Part shown: piece by piece, positions 16,777 to 25,987 of the stretch
Position numbering within the stretch: position 1 is the stretch's first letter
Layout: every line of letters starts with the position of its first letter
From: Methanosarcina barkeri MS
Lineage (GTDB): Archaea; Halobacteriota; Methanosarcinia; Methanosarcinales; Methanosarcinaceae
NCBI RefSeq assembly: GCF_000970025.1
Contig: NZ_CP009528.1
Coordinates: forward strand, 4,451,168 to 4,515,167
DNA length: 64,000 nt
Reading direction: 5' to 3'
Notes under the pieces: model-generated
Seen by the model: only the letters and a program-made list of their open reading frames with translations
The model's database searches: none
What the model was told of the DNA's origin: nothing
Position numbers and translations under genes: made by a program

Positions 16777-19161
16777 ATGACAAGCGAGATTCTCTTACCC
16801 GATTACCAGTTATCTGACAACCAATCAGCCCAAACGATGCTTGAAGAATTGTCCGTCTCTCCCCTCCCCAAAAATGACCAGTTATCTGACAATCAGTTAG
16901 TGCAAAAAACCCTTGACGGGATGTCTGTCTCCCCTCTCCCGAAGGTTAGAACAACAGATGGTTTTATTCTTAACTGGGATAGGAACATTATTGTAAACCA
17001 GCTTCTGAAAGAAACAAAATTAAGCGAAATTTTCTATAACAAACCCTCAATCACAAAAGAAGAAGCCATTGAGATTGCAAAGGATGCAGAAAAGATCATT
17101 AAAAAGATGAATCTCAAGTTTCTCTCAGGTCCTCTTATCCGGGAAATAGTAAACAATATTCTGCTTGACAAAGGGCATGTTGAGTGGAGAAACATTATGA
17201 CCAGGGTCGGAGCTTCGGTCTACGACGCCTACGAAATCGACACTGGTTACGGCTTTGAAGCAAATGATAATGCAAACCAGCTGAACAACGCCGAAACCTC
17301 ACATAAAAGAAAAGCCGATAAAATGTCCAAGGAGCAAAATCTCCTTCTAATGCCAAAAGAGCTTGCCGACCTTCACCTCAATGGGGATTTCCATATCCAT
17401 GACCTTGAATATATGGGCACAAGACCATTTTGCCAGGACTGGGATCTCCGTTACTTTTTTTATTATGGACTCATGCCTGATGGAGTGGGAACTCAATCAA
17501 GCGTGGCAAAGCCCGCGAAGAATGCCGAGGTGGCTTTCCTTCATGCAGTAAAAGCCATGGGCTCGGCTCAGACCAATTTTGCAGGCGGGCAGGGTTTTTA
17601 CAATTTCCTTACTTTTATGGCTCCCTATCTGGAAGGGAAATCCGAAACCGAGATAAGACAGCTTATGCAAATGTTCGTCTATGAAATGATGCAGATGATG
17701 TGCGCAAGAGGCGGACAGACTGTATTTTCATCCGTGCAGCTTTCCCCTGGTGTCCCAAAGCTCTGGAGAAACATTCCGATTGTTGCTAAGGGTAAGGTCT
17801 GGGACGGCAAACAGGCTCCTCTCAGAACCTATGGAGAATTCGAAAAAGAAGTCCGCCTTGGGTTCAAGGCTCTTATGGATGTTATGCTTGAAGGAGACGC
17901 CTGGGGCAAACCTTTCAGCTTCCCAAAGCCCGAAATCTCCATTGAGCCTGACTTTATGGAAGAAAACGAGGAATTCAACAGGGCTCACCCTGAGCTTCCG
18001 ACTTATAAAGAGTTATACAGGATGACCTTCGAGCTGGCTGCTAAATTCGGGACTCCTTACTTTGATAATCAGCTTCCGGAATACAGGGGCGCAGGAGAAG
18101 GAATTTCATGTTATCAATGTTGTGCGTATCAGTTTTCTGCAAACCCTACTGATGATAAAGATTTCGATGACAAACTTCATTTCAGAGATGGAAAACACTT
18201 TTCAATGGGCTCGTGGATGGTCCTGTCTTTAAACTGCCCAAGGGCCGCATACAGGGCTGAACATGATGATGAAAAACTGTTCAATGAGCTCAAGACCCTG
18301 ATGAATAAGGGAGTGGAAGTTTTCAAGATCAAACGTAGATGGATGAATAGTCTGATCAAGAAAAACAGGATTCCCTTTGCAGCCCAGCGGCCCAAAGATT
18401 CTAATACAGGGGAAAAAGGGGCCATAGCTGTGGACTTCGAAAGCCTTGTCTATACTATCGGAGTGGTTGGGATCAATGAAATGGTCCAGTACCATACAGG
18501 TTTCCAGATCCATGAGTCTCCCGCTGCTTATAAGCTTGCTATCAGGGCCATGTTTGAAATGAAAATGCACGCTCAAAAGCTTTCAAAAGAAAACGGCATG
18601 GAGATTGCTCTTGCAAGAACGCCTGCGGAAACAACAGCCCAGCGCTTCGCAGTTTCAGACCTCTTGCATAAGGAATATGCCGACAAGGCCGAATTCACAA
18701 TTAAAGGGAATTTAGAGGCCGCAAAGAGCGAGTTGAACCAGACGCACGACCTTCCAATCTACTATACTAATGGAACTCATGTTGCCGTTGGTGCAGATAT
18801 ATCTCTGCCTGAAAGGATAAAGTACGAACATACTTTCTTCCCGATTGTAGACGGCGGAAATATCATGCATGTCTGGCTTGGAGAAGGACAGCCGGATCCT
18901 GACGGCCTTCAGGAGCTTGCCATGCATATAGCAAAGAACACCCAGACAGGCTACTTTGCCTTTACCAAGGACATGACTGTATGCACTGATGAAGGATATG
19001 TAGCCGATGGGTTACTGGACAGATGCCCTAAGTGTAAGTCTGAAAATGTGCAGCATCTCTCAAGGATCACAGGATACCTCCAGTCGGTTGAAGGCTGGAA
19101 CAAAGGCAAGCGCCAGGAACTTCTGGACAGAAAACGATACAGCACAAAGGAACTCAGATAA
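16777..19161 (+). CDS. nrdD: Anaerobic ribonucleoside-triphosphate reductase (class III, NrdD)
   Basis: This glycyl-radical enzyme makes deoxyribonucleotides under anoxia. From the ATG at 16777 it is 794 aa; a TTG at 16717 could add 20 residues. The first 58 residues contain a 24-residue tandem duplication (QLSDNQ...SVSPLPK twice) not expected in the family. Then comes an ATP-cone (RTTDGFILNWDRNIIVNQLL) and the catalytic barrel (FHIHDLEYMGTRPFCQDW, SSVQLSPGVPKLW, SCYQCCAYQF). At the C terminus are the zinc site (CTDEGY and CPKCKSE) and the glycyl-radical loop SRITGYLQSVEGWN. It is followed 48 bases later by its activase, nrdG. Confidence 0.95.
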   Translation: MTSEILLPDYQLSDNQSAQTMLEELSVSPLPKNDQLSDNQLVQKTLDGMSVSPLPKVRTTDGFILNWDRNIIVNQLLKETKLSEIFYNKPSITKEEAIEIAKDAEKIIKKMNLKFLSGPLIREIVNNILLDKGHVEWRNIMTRVGASVYDAYEIDTGYGFEANDNANQLNNAETSHKRKADKMSKEQNLLLMPKELADLHLNGDFHIHDLEYMGTRPFCQDWDLRYFFYYGLMPDGVGTQSSVAKPAKNAEVAFLHAVKAMGSAQTNFAGGQGFYNFLTFMAPYLEGKSETEIRQLMQMFVYEMMQMMCARGGQTVFSSVQLSPGVPKLWRNIPIVAKGKVWDGKQAPLRTYGEFEKEVRLGFKALMDVMLEGDAWGKPFSFPKPEISIEPDFMEENEEFNRAHPELPTYKELYRMTFELAAKFGTPYFDNQLPEYRGAGEGISCYQCCAYQFSANPTDDKDFDDKLHFRDGKHFSMGSWMVLSLNCPRAAYRAEHDDEKLFNELKTLMNKGVEVFKIKRRWMNSLIKKNRIPFAAQRPKDSNTGEKGAIAVDFESLVYTIGVVGINEMVQYHTGFQIHESPAAYKLAIRAMFEMKMHAQKLSKENGMEIALARTPAETTAQRFAVSDLLHKEYADKAEFTIKGNLEAAKSELNQTHDLPIYYTNGTHVAVGADISLPERIKYEHTFFPIVDGGNIMHVWLGEGQPDPDGLQELAMHIAKNTQTGYFAFTKDMTVCTDEGYVADGLLDRCPKCKSENVQHLSRITGYLQSVEGWNKGKRQELLDRKRYSTKELR
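16807..16950 (+). repeat. 72-bp in-frame duplication in the nrdD 5' end
   Basis: Two units, 16807-16878 and 16879-16950, start with CAGTTATCTGACAA and end with CCCCTCYCC-type sequence. The period of 72 bases adds 24 residues to the protein without a frame change. Confidence 0.75.
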
Positions 19162-19209
19162 GGATTCCTTAATCCTTTTTTATACATAAAAACGTGAGAA
19201 CGGTAGGCC

Positions 19210-19992
19210 ATGAAAGTAAACTACGCAGGTACTGTCCCGCTCTCTACCGTGGACTGGAAAGGAAGGGCGGCAGTTACTATATTTTTTAGGGGGTGCCCGC
19301 TTCGCTGTCCCTACTGCCAGAACCATCCCTACCTCCAGGGGTTTAACCCTGTAGAACTGGAGTTCGTGGAAGAGCAAATAAAAGAATCTACACTTTTTGT
19401 GAGTGCAGTTGTATTTTCAGGAGGGGAACCTCTAATGCAGAAAGCAATTGTGCCTCTCGCTGAGTTTGCAAGAGAAATTGGGCTTGCAATTGGGATTCAT
19501 ACAAACGGCTGCTACCCTGAAATGGCAAACGAACTGGTTAAAAGGGAACTGGTTGATAAATTTTTCATAGACATAAAAGCTCCCCTGGATGATCCCAAAC
19601 TTTATGATAAAGTTACGGGCTTCGGAGAATTAGAAGCTGTGAAAAAGACTCCTGAACAGATTACTGCGTCTGTAATAAAAACGCTTGAAATTGCAGACTC
19701 CTGCGACTTAGAAATGGAACTTCGGACAACGTTAATTAGAGATTTTATCGGAAGCAGGGAAGAAATTGCCAGCATAGCTGCCTGGATCTCGAAACATATG
19801 AAAAATAAAGAACTTACCTATGTACTGCAGCAGGGAATTCCGGAACATAGCTTGCAGGAAAATTTAAGAGATCTGCGGGTTCTAGAAAGGGAGGAACTAT
19901 ATGAACTCGGTAAAATCGCAAAAAGTTTTTTGGAAAATGTGAAAATTAGAACAAGAGAAAGCGGAGACGAAGTGATCTCTGACTCTGTATGA
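19210..19992 (+). CDS. nrdG: Anaerobic RNR activating protein (radical SAM, NrdG)
   Basis: A radical-SAM activase that installs the glycyl radical on NrdD. The 260 aa protein has the cluster motif CPLRCPYC (C-x3-C-x2-C) in FFRGCPLRCPYCQNHPYL, the SAM-binding VFSGGEPLMQ, then IHTNGCYPE and FFIDIKAPLDDPKLYDKVTG. It is longer than E. coli NrdG (about 154 aa) and belongs to the longer archaeal/Gram-positive class. GGTAGG is close to the ATG. It is the last gene of the nrd cluster. Confidence 0.93.
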   Translation: MKVNYAGTVPLSTVDWKGRAAVTIFFRGCPLRCPYCQNHPYLQGFNPVELEFVEEQIKESTLFVSAVVFSGGEPLMQKAIVPLAEFAREIGLAIGIHTNGCYPEMANELVKRELVDKFFIDIKAPLDDPKLYDKVTGFGELEAVKKTPEQITASVIKTLEIADSCDLEMELRTTLIRDFIGSREEIASIAAWISKHMKNKELTYVLQQGIPEHSLQENLRDLRVLEREELYELGKIAKSFLENVKIRTRESGDEVISDSV

Positions 19993-20456
19993 CAGAATCT
20001 TGTAGAATCCAGCACCTGATTTTGCCCGATCTAATCTGACAGTTTACTACTATTAGCTTGTTTTTTTCTCCTTGTACTTTTCTTTTTTGTCTGCATCGCG
20101 AATAAAGTGTAAATTATTTCTCCTATAGAGTCATACAGAAAAATATACTTTAAGTTCAAATGAATTTGAAGTTTACAAAAGTCTTATACATTCCTAGAGA
20201 TAAAAAGCAAATGTAAAGCCCTTAAGAAATTTATTTGAGAAAATTTGTTTATTCACTGCTGATGGAAAGAAGTAGAATTTTTGAGATAAATATCTCCCCC
20301 AATATCGAAAATGATTTTATGGAAAAACTGTTGGAATTTTTGTGTGCCTTTACATGTTACACAAATTAAATAAAGGAGAGGGACTCAGTGATTTTTGGTT
20401 CACAGAGTGCATTTATCTAGAAAAGAAAACAAAAATTATCTTTTTCAAAAAAGACC
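19993..20456. other. Intergenic region upstream of thiL
   Basis: 465 bases without a gene. An inverted repeat with arms AGTTCAAAT and ATTTGAAGTT lies around 20154-20175. AAATTAAATAAAGGAGAGGG at about 20361-20380 looks like a ribosome binding site, but no open frame follows it. The thiL ATG itself has no clear binding site. Confidence 0.35.
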
Positions 20457-21479
20457 ATGAAAAACACAAAAGTATCTTCAGTTGGAGAACGCGCTCTAAT
20501 CTCCATTTTATCTGAGATTTTCAAAGCACCTGATGGCAGGGAGAAAGGACAAGAAGGAATCCTTATAGGCGCAGGTTCGGATGACTGTGCCGTCCTTGAC
20601 CTGAAAGGCGAAGACTGCCTGGTTGTTACTACCGATATGCTGCATAAGACTACTGATTTTCCGGAAGAGATGACACCCTGGCAAATGGGCTGGATGTCAG
20701 CAGCCGTAAACCTCAGTGACATTGCAGCCATGGGTGCAGAGCCCACAGGGCTTGTTATGGCAATTGGGATGCCTGCAGATACCAAAATTGCTTTTGTTGA
20801 AGCCCTTGCAAAAGGTATGCAGGCATGTGCCGAATTCTGCGGAACTACGATTATAGGAGGCGATCTTGATACCCACGAAGAACTGACAATTACAGGGACG
20901 GCACTTGGCAGAGTGAAAAAAAGCCAGCTCCTTCTTCGGCGTGGAGCAAGACCAGGTGACCTTGTCTGTGTCACGGGTTATACAGGATCAGCAGGAGCAG
21001 CTCTGGAAGCCCTTCAGTCTAGAAAGCCAGTGAGCAAAACCGTCCTGAATGCACTTTTTGAACCTGCCCCGCGCACGAAAGAAGCAAGGAAACTTGCCGA
21101 GTCTGGAGCAGTTACATCCATGATGGATACGAGTGACGGCCTTGCAATGTCCCTTTACGACCTTTCCAGGCAGAGCCGTGTGGGATTCATGATCCGGGAA
21201 AATGCCCTCCCTATCCTCAGGGAGGTCCGTGCATTTGCTTCAAACCAGGAAAAGCTGAGGGAATTTGCCCTTTACACGGGTGGAGACTTCGAACTTCTTA
21301 TTACAATTGATCCACAAAAGATCAAAAAAGTACAAAATATATGTAACTTAATCGTTATAGGAGAATGTACAAAGTATGAAGCAGGTATTGTACTCGAATC
21401 CCCAGAATGCAAGTTTATAACTATAGAGCAGAGAGGATACCAGCAGCTAAAAGCAAAAGCTGTTGATAGATCCACCTGA
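20457..21479 (+). CDS. thiL: Thiamine-monophosphate kinase
   Basis: The enzyme phosphorylates thiamine monophosphate to thiamine diphosphate with ATP. The 340 aa protein has the AIRS-like fold signatures GERALISILSEIF, GAGSDDCAVLDL, VVTTDMLHKTTDFPEEMTP, AVNLSDIAAMGAEPTGL, and IIGGDLDTHEELTITGTALG. The C-terminal domain starts RRGARPGDLVCVTGYTGSAG and includes MMDTSDGLAMSLYDLSR and FALYTGGDFELLITID. It appears to be monocistronic. The start has no good Shine-Dalgarno sequence, suggesting a short or leaderless transcript. Confidence 0.93.
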   Translation: MKNTKVSSVGERALISILSEIFKAPDGREKGQEGILIGAGSDDCAVLDLKGEDCLVVTTDMLHKTTDFPEEMTPWQMGWMSAAVNLSDIAAMGAEPTGLVMAIGMPADTKIAFVEALAKGMQACAEFCGTTIIGGDLDTHEELTITGTALGRVKKSQLLLRRGARPGDLVCVTGYTGSAGAALEALQSRKPVSKTVLNALFEPAPRTKEARKLAESGAVTSMMDTSDGLAMSLYDLSRQSRVGFMIRENALPILREVRAFASNQEKLREFALYTGGDFELLITIDPQKIKKVQNICNLIVIGECTKYEAGIVLESPECKFITIEQRGYQQLKAKAVDRST

Positions 21480-21642
21480 TTAAAAATAATTACCCCCGTG
21501 AAACAAAAGCCTGGATTAGAGAGACGAAAATTTAGGAACTCTTGATTGATAAGCCCAAAAAACCTTACAAAAATCGAACAGATCTTAGGAGAAACGTACT
21601 AAATTCATAATAATTTATGCACAAGGTTCAGAAGGATAGAAC

Positions 21643-24600
21643 ATGAAAAAAGCTAGTTTACAGATATTTACAGCAATTCTGGTGCTAGGTCTATTTTGCG
21701 GAGCTGCAACTGCAGCCCCGAGTATAATAGCAGCATCGCCTGGAGACAATGCAACTGTCAATAAGACGGTCGGCGAGATTCAAGATTTTAGCATTCAAAC
21801 AAACGAGTCAGCAACTATTAACTGGCAGGTTGATGGAAGCAATGTTTCCCAAACATCGTCTGATGATGCAACGAATACCTCTACCCTCAATCACACGGTT
21901 AAGCAAGGTACATACGATGTCAAAGCGACTGTTCAGTCGACTGGAGAGAGTAGAACCTGGAGTGTAACCGGAGGATCGAATGTACCGGAAATCATATCGT
22001 CTTCCCCTTCATACTCAACCGTTAACAATAATGTAGAAGAATCAAGAAAATTTAATGCAACTATTAGCCAGACTTCAAATATAACATGGTATCTTGATGA
22101 TACCAATGTTCAGGAAAACAAGTCTGTCACTGAGTCATCATATATCAATAATTCTGCAACACAGGGCACGCATACAATTAAAATGCACGCAGAAAACGAA
22201 AACGGCAGTGCAGAAAAATCCTGGACATGGAAAGTATCAACGGCCGGAGGATTATCTGTTAATGCTGACCCCTCCGAAGGAAATGTTTCAGTCGATAAAG
22301 GAGTATCTAAAACTTTCAAGGTCAACTCCAGCACGGACGACCAGTATATCAATGTTGAGTGGCTTGTTGGTGATGAATCACAGAAAAAGGAAACAAGTGT
22401 AACCTCTTCTTCATACGACTTTGAAAAAGACAGTGCAGGAAATTATACCCTCAAGGCAGTGGTAAGTGATCCTAATGGTACTTATGATTCATCGACAAAA
22501 ACATGGACTGTAAGCGTCGGATCTACTACAGATAATTCAACTGGAAACAGAATCTGGGAACAGGGAATGCCAGAAACTTACACATGGACTGCCCAGAGTT
22601 ACTCAGGTTTCTACTATGACCTTGATTCCGGAGTATCCTCAGAAGAGATGACCATTACAGGTATAGGTAGAAGCATAAAATCAGGAAACATTGAGTACTC
22701 CACAAGTCCTACTGAGACTGATTTTGAACACAGTAAATGGGGTTCATACCAGATAATCGGGTTCATGGCAGAGAAATACTTTGCAGGTTACACTGAAAAT
22801 AATTCCACAGTTATAGGAGATGACATTAGCCCTATTTCTAATGGTGTTCTTTCCAAGATTCTCATGGACACTGATGATAAAAAATCAGCAAATGCCGGAG
22901 ATTCTCTTGTTCTCGATGAAGGATATTCCCTGAATATCGTGGAAGTGGATATCAATGGAAAATCCGTCCGGGTCCAGCTTGAAAAAGATGGTGATGTCGT
23001 AGACGAAGCATTCCTCGAATCGGGCGATGACTATGTCTATAAGACTGATCTTGGAAACTCAGAAGATGTGCCCATAATCATTGCTCATATCGGCTCGGTT
23101 TTCCAAGGAGCTGAGTCCTCTGCTGTCTTCATACAGGGTCTCTTCCAAATTTCGGACCAGTACACCGAAATCAATAATGGAGATACTTTTGGAGAAATGA
23201 AAGTAACTTCCGTTAGCAGCAGTGAAATAAAGATGGAGAATGATGATAGCGTCGGACTTGATAAGGGAGATACGGTAGACCTTATGGGTAAAATACAGAT
23301 TCAGGTAGCTGATGATAACACGCTGCGTTTTGCCCCGACCCTTGACACCTCGGAAGAAGGTACATACGAGCTGCGCGGGACTGTCTATGACAAGGACATT
23401 AATGGTGATTCACTCCCTAGCTGGACGCCCTTTAACTTTGAAGGTTTCTATTACAACATAGATGAAGGAATTGGGACTGAAAATCTTACAGTAGGAGAGC
23501 TTGACGGCAGGACTATACCTTCAGATGAACTTGTCTACGAATCAACACCCCAGGCGGTTAATTTTGATCACAAAAAATGGGGCAACTTCACAGTTATTGG
23601 TTTCATGGCAGACAAGTACTTTGCCGGGTATACTGATGGCTCAGTAAATGGATCTGTTGATGATGTGAGTCTTCTTTCAGATAATATTCTCTGTAAAGTC
23701 CTTACAGACAACGACGACAAAAAGTCTATGGATTCAGGTTCTGCCCTTACCCTTGAAGATGGTTATTCTTTGAATATCGTGGAAGTAGATATCAATGGAG
23801 AATCTGTCCGGGTCGAGCTTGAAAAAGATGGCAATGTAGTAGATGAGGCATTCCTCGAATCTGGCGATGACTATGTCTATAAAACTGATCTTGGAGATGC
23901 AGAAGATGTGCCCATAATCATTGCTCATATTGGCTCGGTTTTCCAAGGAGCCGAGTCCTCTGCTGTCTTCATACAAGGCCTCTTCCAGCTCTCGGACCAG
24001 TACACCGAAATCGATAATGGAGATACTTTTGGCGAGATGGAGGTCACCAGTGTCTCTGAAAGTGGCATTACAATGAAAAACAGTGATTCAATCGGGCTTG
24101 ACAAGGATGATACCACAGAGATCATGGGTAATGTCAGTTTCAAGACTGCTAATGACAATACTCTCAGGTTCTACCCGTTTGTGGAAGTTGAAACCGGCGG
24201 CAACGGAAACGACAACAATTCACTGAAAATAAGTGTACCTGATAAGATCTATGCTGGAAATCCGTTTAATATCGAAGTGACTGCAGGTGGAAAAGCAATC
24301 GAAGGAGCTAATGTTTCGGTTAATGAAAGTAATGTAGGCGAAACCGATGATGATGGAGTTGTTGAGTACACAGCCAAAGATGTCGGGACTTTGAAGATAA
24401 CTACAAAAAAGGATGACTACGAAACTGCAACTAAAAACATTAACGTCAGTGCTCCGAAAGAGGAAATGACAGTCAACGTTTCACCTGAGACAGTTTATGT
24501 CGGCGACACCCTGAACATTGAGGCTGTCAAGGCAATCGGCGGTGATCCAATTGAGGATGCAAACGTATCGATTGATGGAAACATCATTGGTAAAACAGAT

Positions 24601-25131
24601 TCCAGCGGAAAAGCTACCTACAAGACAGATAAAAGCGGCACTCTTGAACTGGGCTTAACAAAAGAAGGATTCGAAGACCAGGAAATAAATGTAAAAGTAA
24701 AAGATTTGGAAGCTATCTTCAAATACTCAAACCTGGTAATCGATCCTTTAGAGGTAAGTGCAGGAAAGAATGCGACAATCTCGGTTAACGTTGGAAATAC
24801 AGGCAATGCTGCAGGAAATAAAAGTGTAGAGTTGCTTATTAACGGAAACATAAGTGACTCAAAAGACGTTTCCCTGGGCATTGGGAACAATACCACTGTA
24901 ACCTTTGAACACGCAGAAGACGTGCCAGGAACCTACAAGGTAGAAATTGGAGGAGAAACTGCAACCTACACTGTAAAGGAAAAGTCTTCCTTAATGCTCT
25001 ACATTCTTGGACTCATTGTCCTGTTAATAATCGGTGGAGCTGCTTATTACTTTACCAAGGGTGGCGGAGACATGGCAAAACTATCCGAACAGGCAAAGGA
25101 ATTTATTAACTCGGTGAAACCAAAGAAATAA
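21643..25131 (+). CDS. Enlarged Methanosarcina-type S-layer protein (two tile domains plus Ig-like, PEGA-like and CARDB modules)
   Basis: A 1162 aa surface protein. A signal peptide ends GAATAAPS (about residue 25). Three Ig-like repeats follow (about 27-290; each has ASPGDNATV / SSPSYSTVN / ADPSEGNVSV and a W in the core). Then come two copies of the Methanosarcina S-layer duplication domain (about 300-570 and 580-850), each with SGFYYDLDSG or EGFYYNIDEG, KWG, GFMAEKYFAGYT and ESGDDYVYKTDLG. Two PEGA/carboxypeptidase-regulatory-like repeats (865-1022), a CARDB-like domain (1026-1112), and one membrane helix (YILGLIVLLIIGGAAYYF) complete it. Canonical Methanosarcina S-layer proteins have only the two tile domains, a short linker and the anchor. 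AAGGATAG precedes the ATG, and many N-x-S/T sites suggest glycosylation. Confidence 0.9.
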   Translation: MKKASLQIFTAILVLGLFCGAATAAPSIIAASPGDNATVNKTVGEIQDFSIQTNESATINWQVDGSNVSQTSSDDATNTSTLNHTVKQGTYDVKATVQSTGESRTWSVTGGSNVPEIISSSPSYSTVNNNVEESRKFNATISQTSNITWYLDDTNVQENKSVTESSYINNSATQGTHTIKMHAENENGSAEKSWTWKVSTAGGLSVNADPSEGNVSVDKGVSKTFKVNSSTDDQYINVEWLVGDESQKKETSVTSSSYDFEKDSAGNYTLKAVVSDPNGTYDSSTKTWTVSVGSTTDNSTGNRIWEQGMPETYTWTAQSYSGFYYDLDSGVSSEEMTITGIGRSIKSGNIEYSTSPTETDFEHSKWGSYQIIGFMAEKYFAGYTENNSTVIGDDISPISNGVLSKILMDTDDKKSANAGDSLVLDEGYSLNIVEVDINGKSVRVQLEKDGDVVDEAFLESGDDYVYKTDLGNSEDVPIIIAHIGSVFQGAESSAVFIQGLFQISDQYTEINNGDTFGEMKVTSVSSSEIKMENDDSVGLDKGDTVDLMGKIQIQVADDNTLRFAPTLDTSEEGTYELRGTVYDKDINGDSLPSWTPFNFEGFYYNIDEGIGTENLTVGELDGRTIPSDELVYESTPQAVNFDHKKWGNFTVIGFMADKYFAGYTDGSVNGSVDDVSLLSDNILCKVLTDNDDKKSMDSGSALTLEDGYSLNIVEVDINGESVRVELEKDGNVVDEAFLESGDDYVYKTDLGDAEDVPIIIAHIGSVFQGAESSAVFIQGLFQLSDQYTEIDNGDTFGEMEVTSVSESGITMKNSDSIGLDKDDTTEIMGNVSFKTANDNTLRFYPFVEVETGGNGNDNNSLKISVPDKIYAGNPFNIEVTAGGKAIEGANVSVNESNVGETDDDGVVEYTAKDVGTLKITTKKDDYETATKNINVSAPKEEMTVNVSPETVYVGDTLNIEAVKAIGGDPIEDANVSIDGNIIGKTDSSGKATYKTDKSGTLELGLTKEGFEDQEINVKVKDLEAIFKYSNLVIDPLEVSAGKNATISVNVGNTGNAAGNKSVELLINGNISDSKDVSLGIGNNTTVTFEHAEDVPGTYKVEIGGETATYTVKEKSSLMLYILGLIVLLIIGGAAYYFTKGGGDMAKLSEQAKEFINSVKPKK

Positions 25132-25184
25132 AGCGACAAGAAAACAAAAAATTCAAAAACAAAAGAGAATAGAACTTAAAATTC

Positions 25185-25220
25185 CCGCGTTAACCCAAAA
25201 CGCGGTCTTTTCTTATTTTT
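25185..25220 (+). terminator. Intrinsic-like terminator after the S-layer gene
   Basis: A 7-bp GC-rich stem (CCGCGTT at 25185-25191 with AACGCGG at 25199-25205), loop AACCCAA, followed by TCTTTTCTTATTTTT. It lies about 50 bases after the stop. Confidence 0.75.
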
Positions 25221-25362
25221 AGAATAGTTCAAACTTAATTTACGTTCAGCAGTCTTTCAGGGTTTTGCTGACAGATATTCAGTATTTTATTTCAGGAAAC
25301 TTTTTGTTCCACAAAACATAGCATTTATTTCTGGCACTTTATTTATAACACTCTATGCAGTT

Positions 25363-25884
25363 TTACTCCATCTTTTTGAGCGCAAGTTCGATAGCAACTA
25401 TAAGGCTGTTCTTTGGGATCATAGTTGTTACTGGAATGTTGAGGATCTTTTCCACTGTAGGGCTCACTATAGGAGCGCAAACAAGGGCTTTTGCTCCATC
25501 CCTTTCGGCGTTAACGGCTGCTATTATGGCTTCTTCCATTGAGGTTGCCGAATATTCCCTGATTGTGACCAGCCTACCAGCTATCTTTTTCTTTGTTTCT
25601 ACGATGTTGTCAAGCACCGAGCGAGCTGCAATCACAGCGATAAAATCTCCACTATCTGTTTCTTTAATATCGCGGATAGTTTTCACTATCTGACGAAGAG
25701 TTTTAATGTTGGGGTCCCGGTTCCCTGACAGGATCTTATAAAGAGTACTTGGGGGAATGCTTGCTTTTTTTGCGAAATCCACAGCCGTGAGGTTAAGATC
25801 CTCTTTTATTACAGTGGAAAGCGTTTTTTGAAAAACTTCATCGGATTCAAATGCGGATTTGATAACTTTGTCTGCAACATTCAT
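25363..25884 (-). CDS. XRE-family transcriptional regulator with C-terminal sensor-like domain
   Basis: 173 aa. Residues about 20-80 form a helix-turn-helix of the XRE type (LNLTAVDFAKKASIPPSTLY followed by KILSGNRDPNIKTLRQIVKTI). Residues 85-173 form an alpha/beta domain (AGRLVTIREYSATSMEEAI, then DGAKALVCAPIVSPTVEKIL, then IPVTTMIPKNSLIVAIELA). This resembles the PrpR N-terminal type ligand domain, a resemblance I judge by eye. The ATG at 25884 follows AGGTTGA; an in-frame TTG three codons earlier was not used. The IS element begins 104 bases upstream of the start and may separate the gene from its original promoter. The target genes are unknown. Confidence 0.75.
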   Translation of the reverse strand: MNVADKVIKSAFESDEVFQKTLSTVIKEDLNLTAVDFAKKASIPPSTLYKILSGNRDPNIKTLRQIVKTIRDIKETDSGDFIAVIAARSVLDNIVETKKKIAGRLVTIREYSATSMEEAIIAAVNAERDGAKALVCAPIVSPTVEKILNIPVTTMIPKNSLIVAIELALKKME

Positions 25885-25987
25885 AAAATTCAACCTTTTG
25901 AGTCCTGTAAAGAGTTTTACACAACGGAAAATAATCTACATTTTACAGGAAATTTAGTCCTTAATGAGAAATATATCCAGATATATT

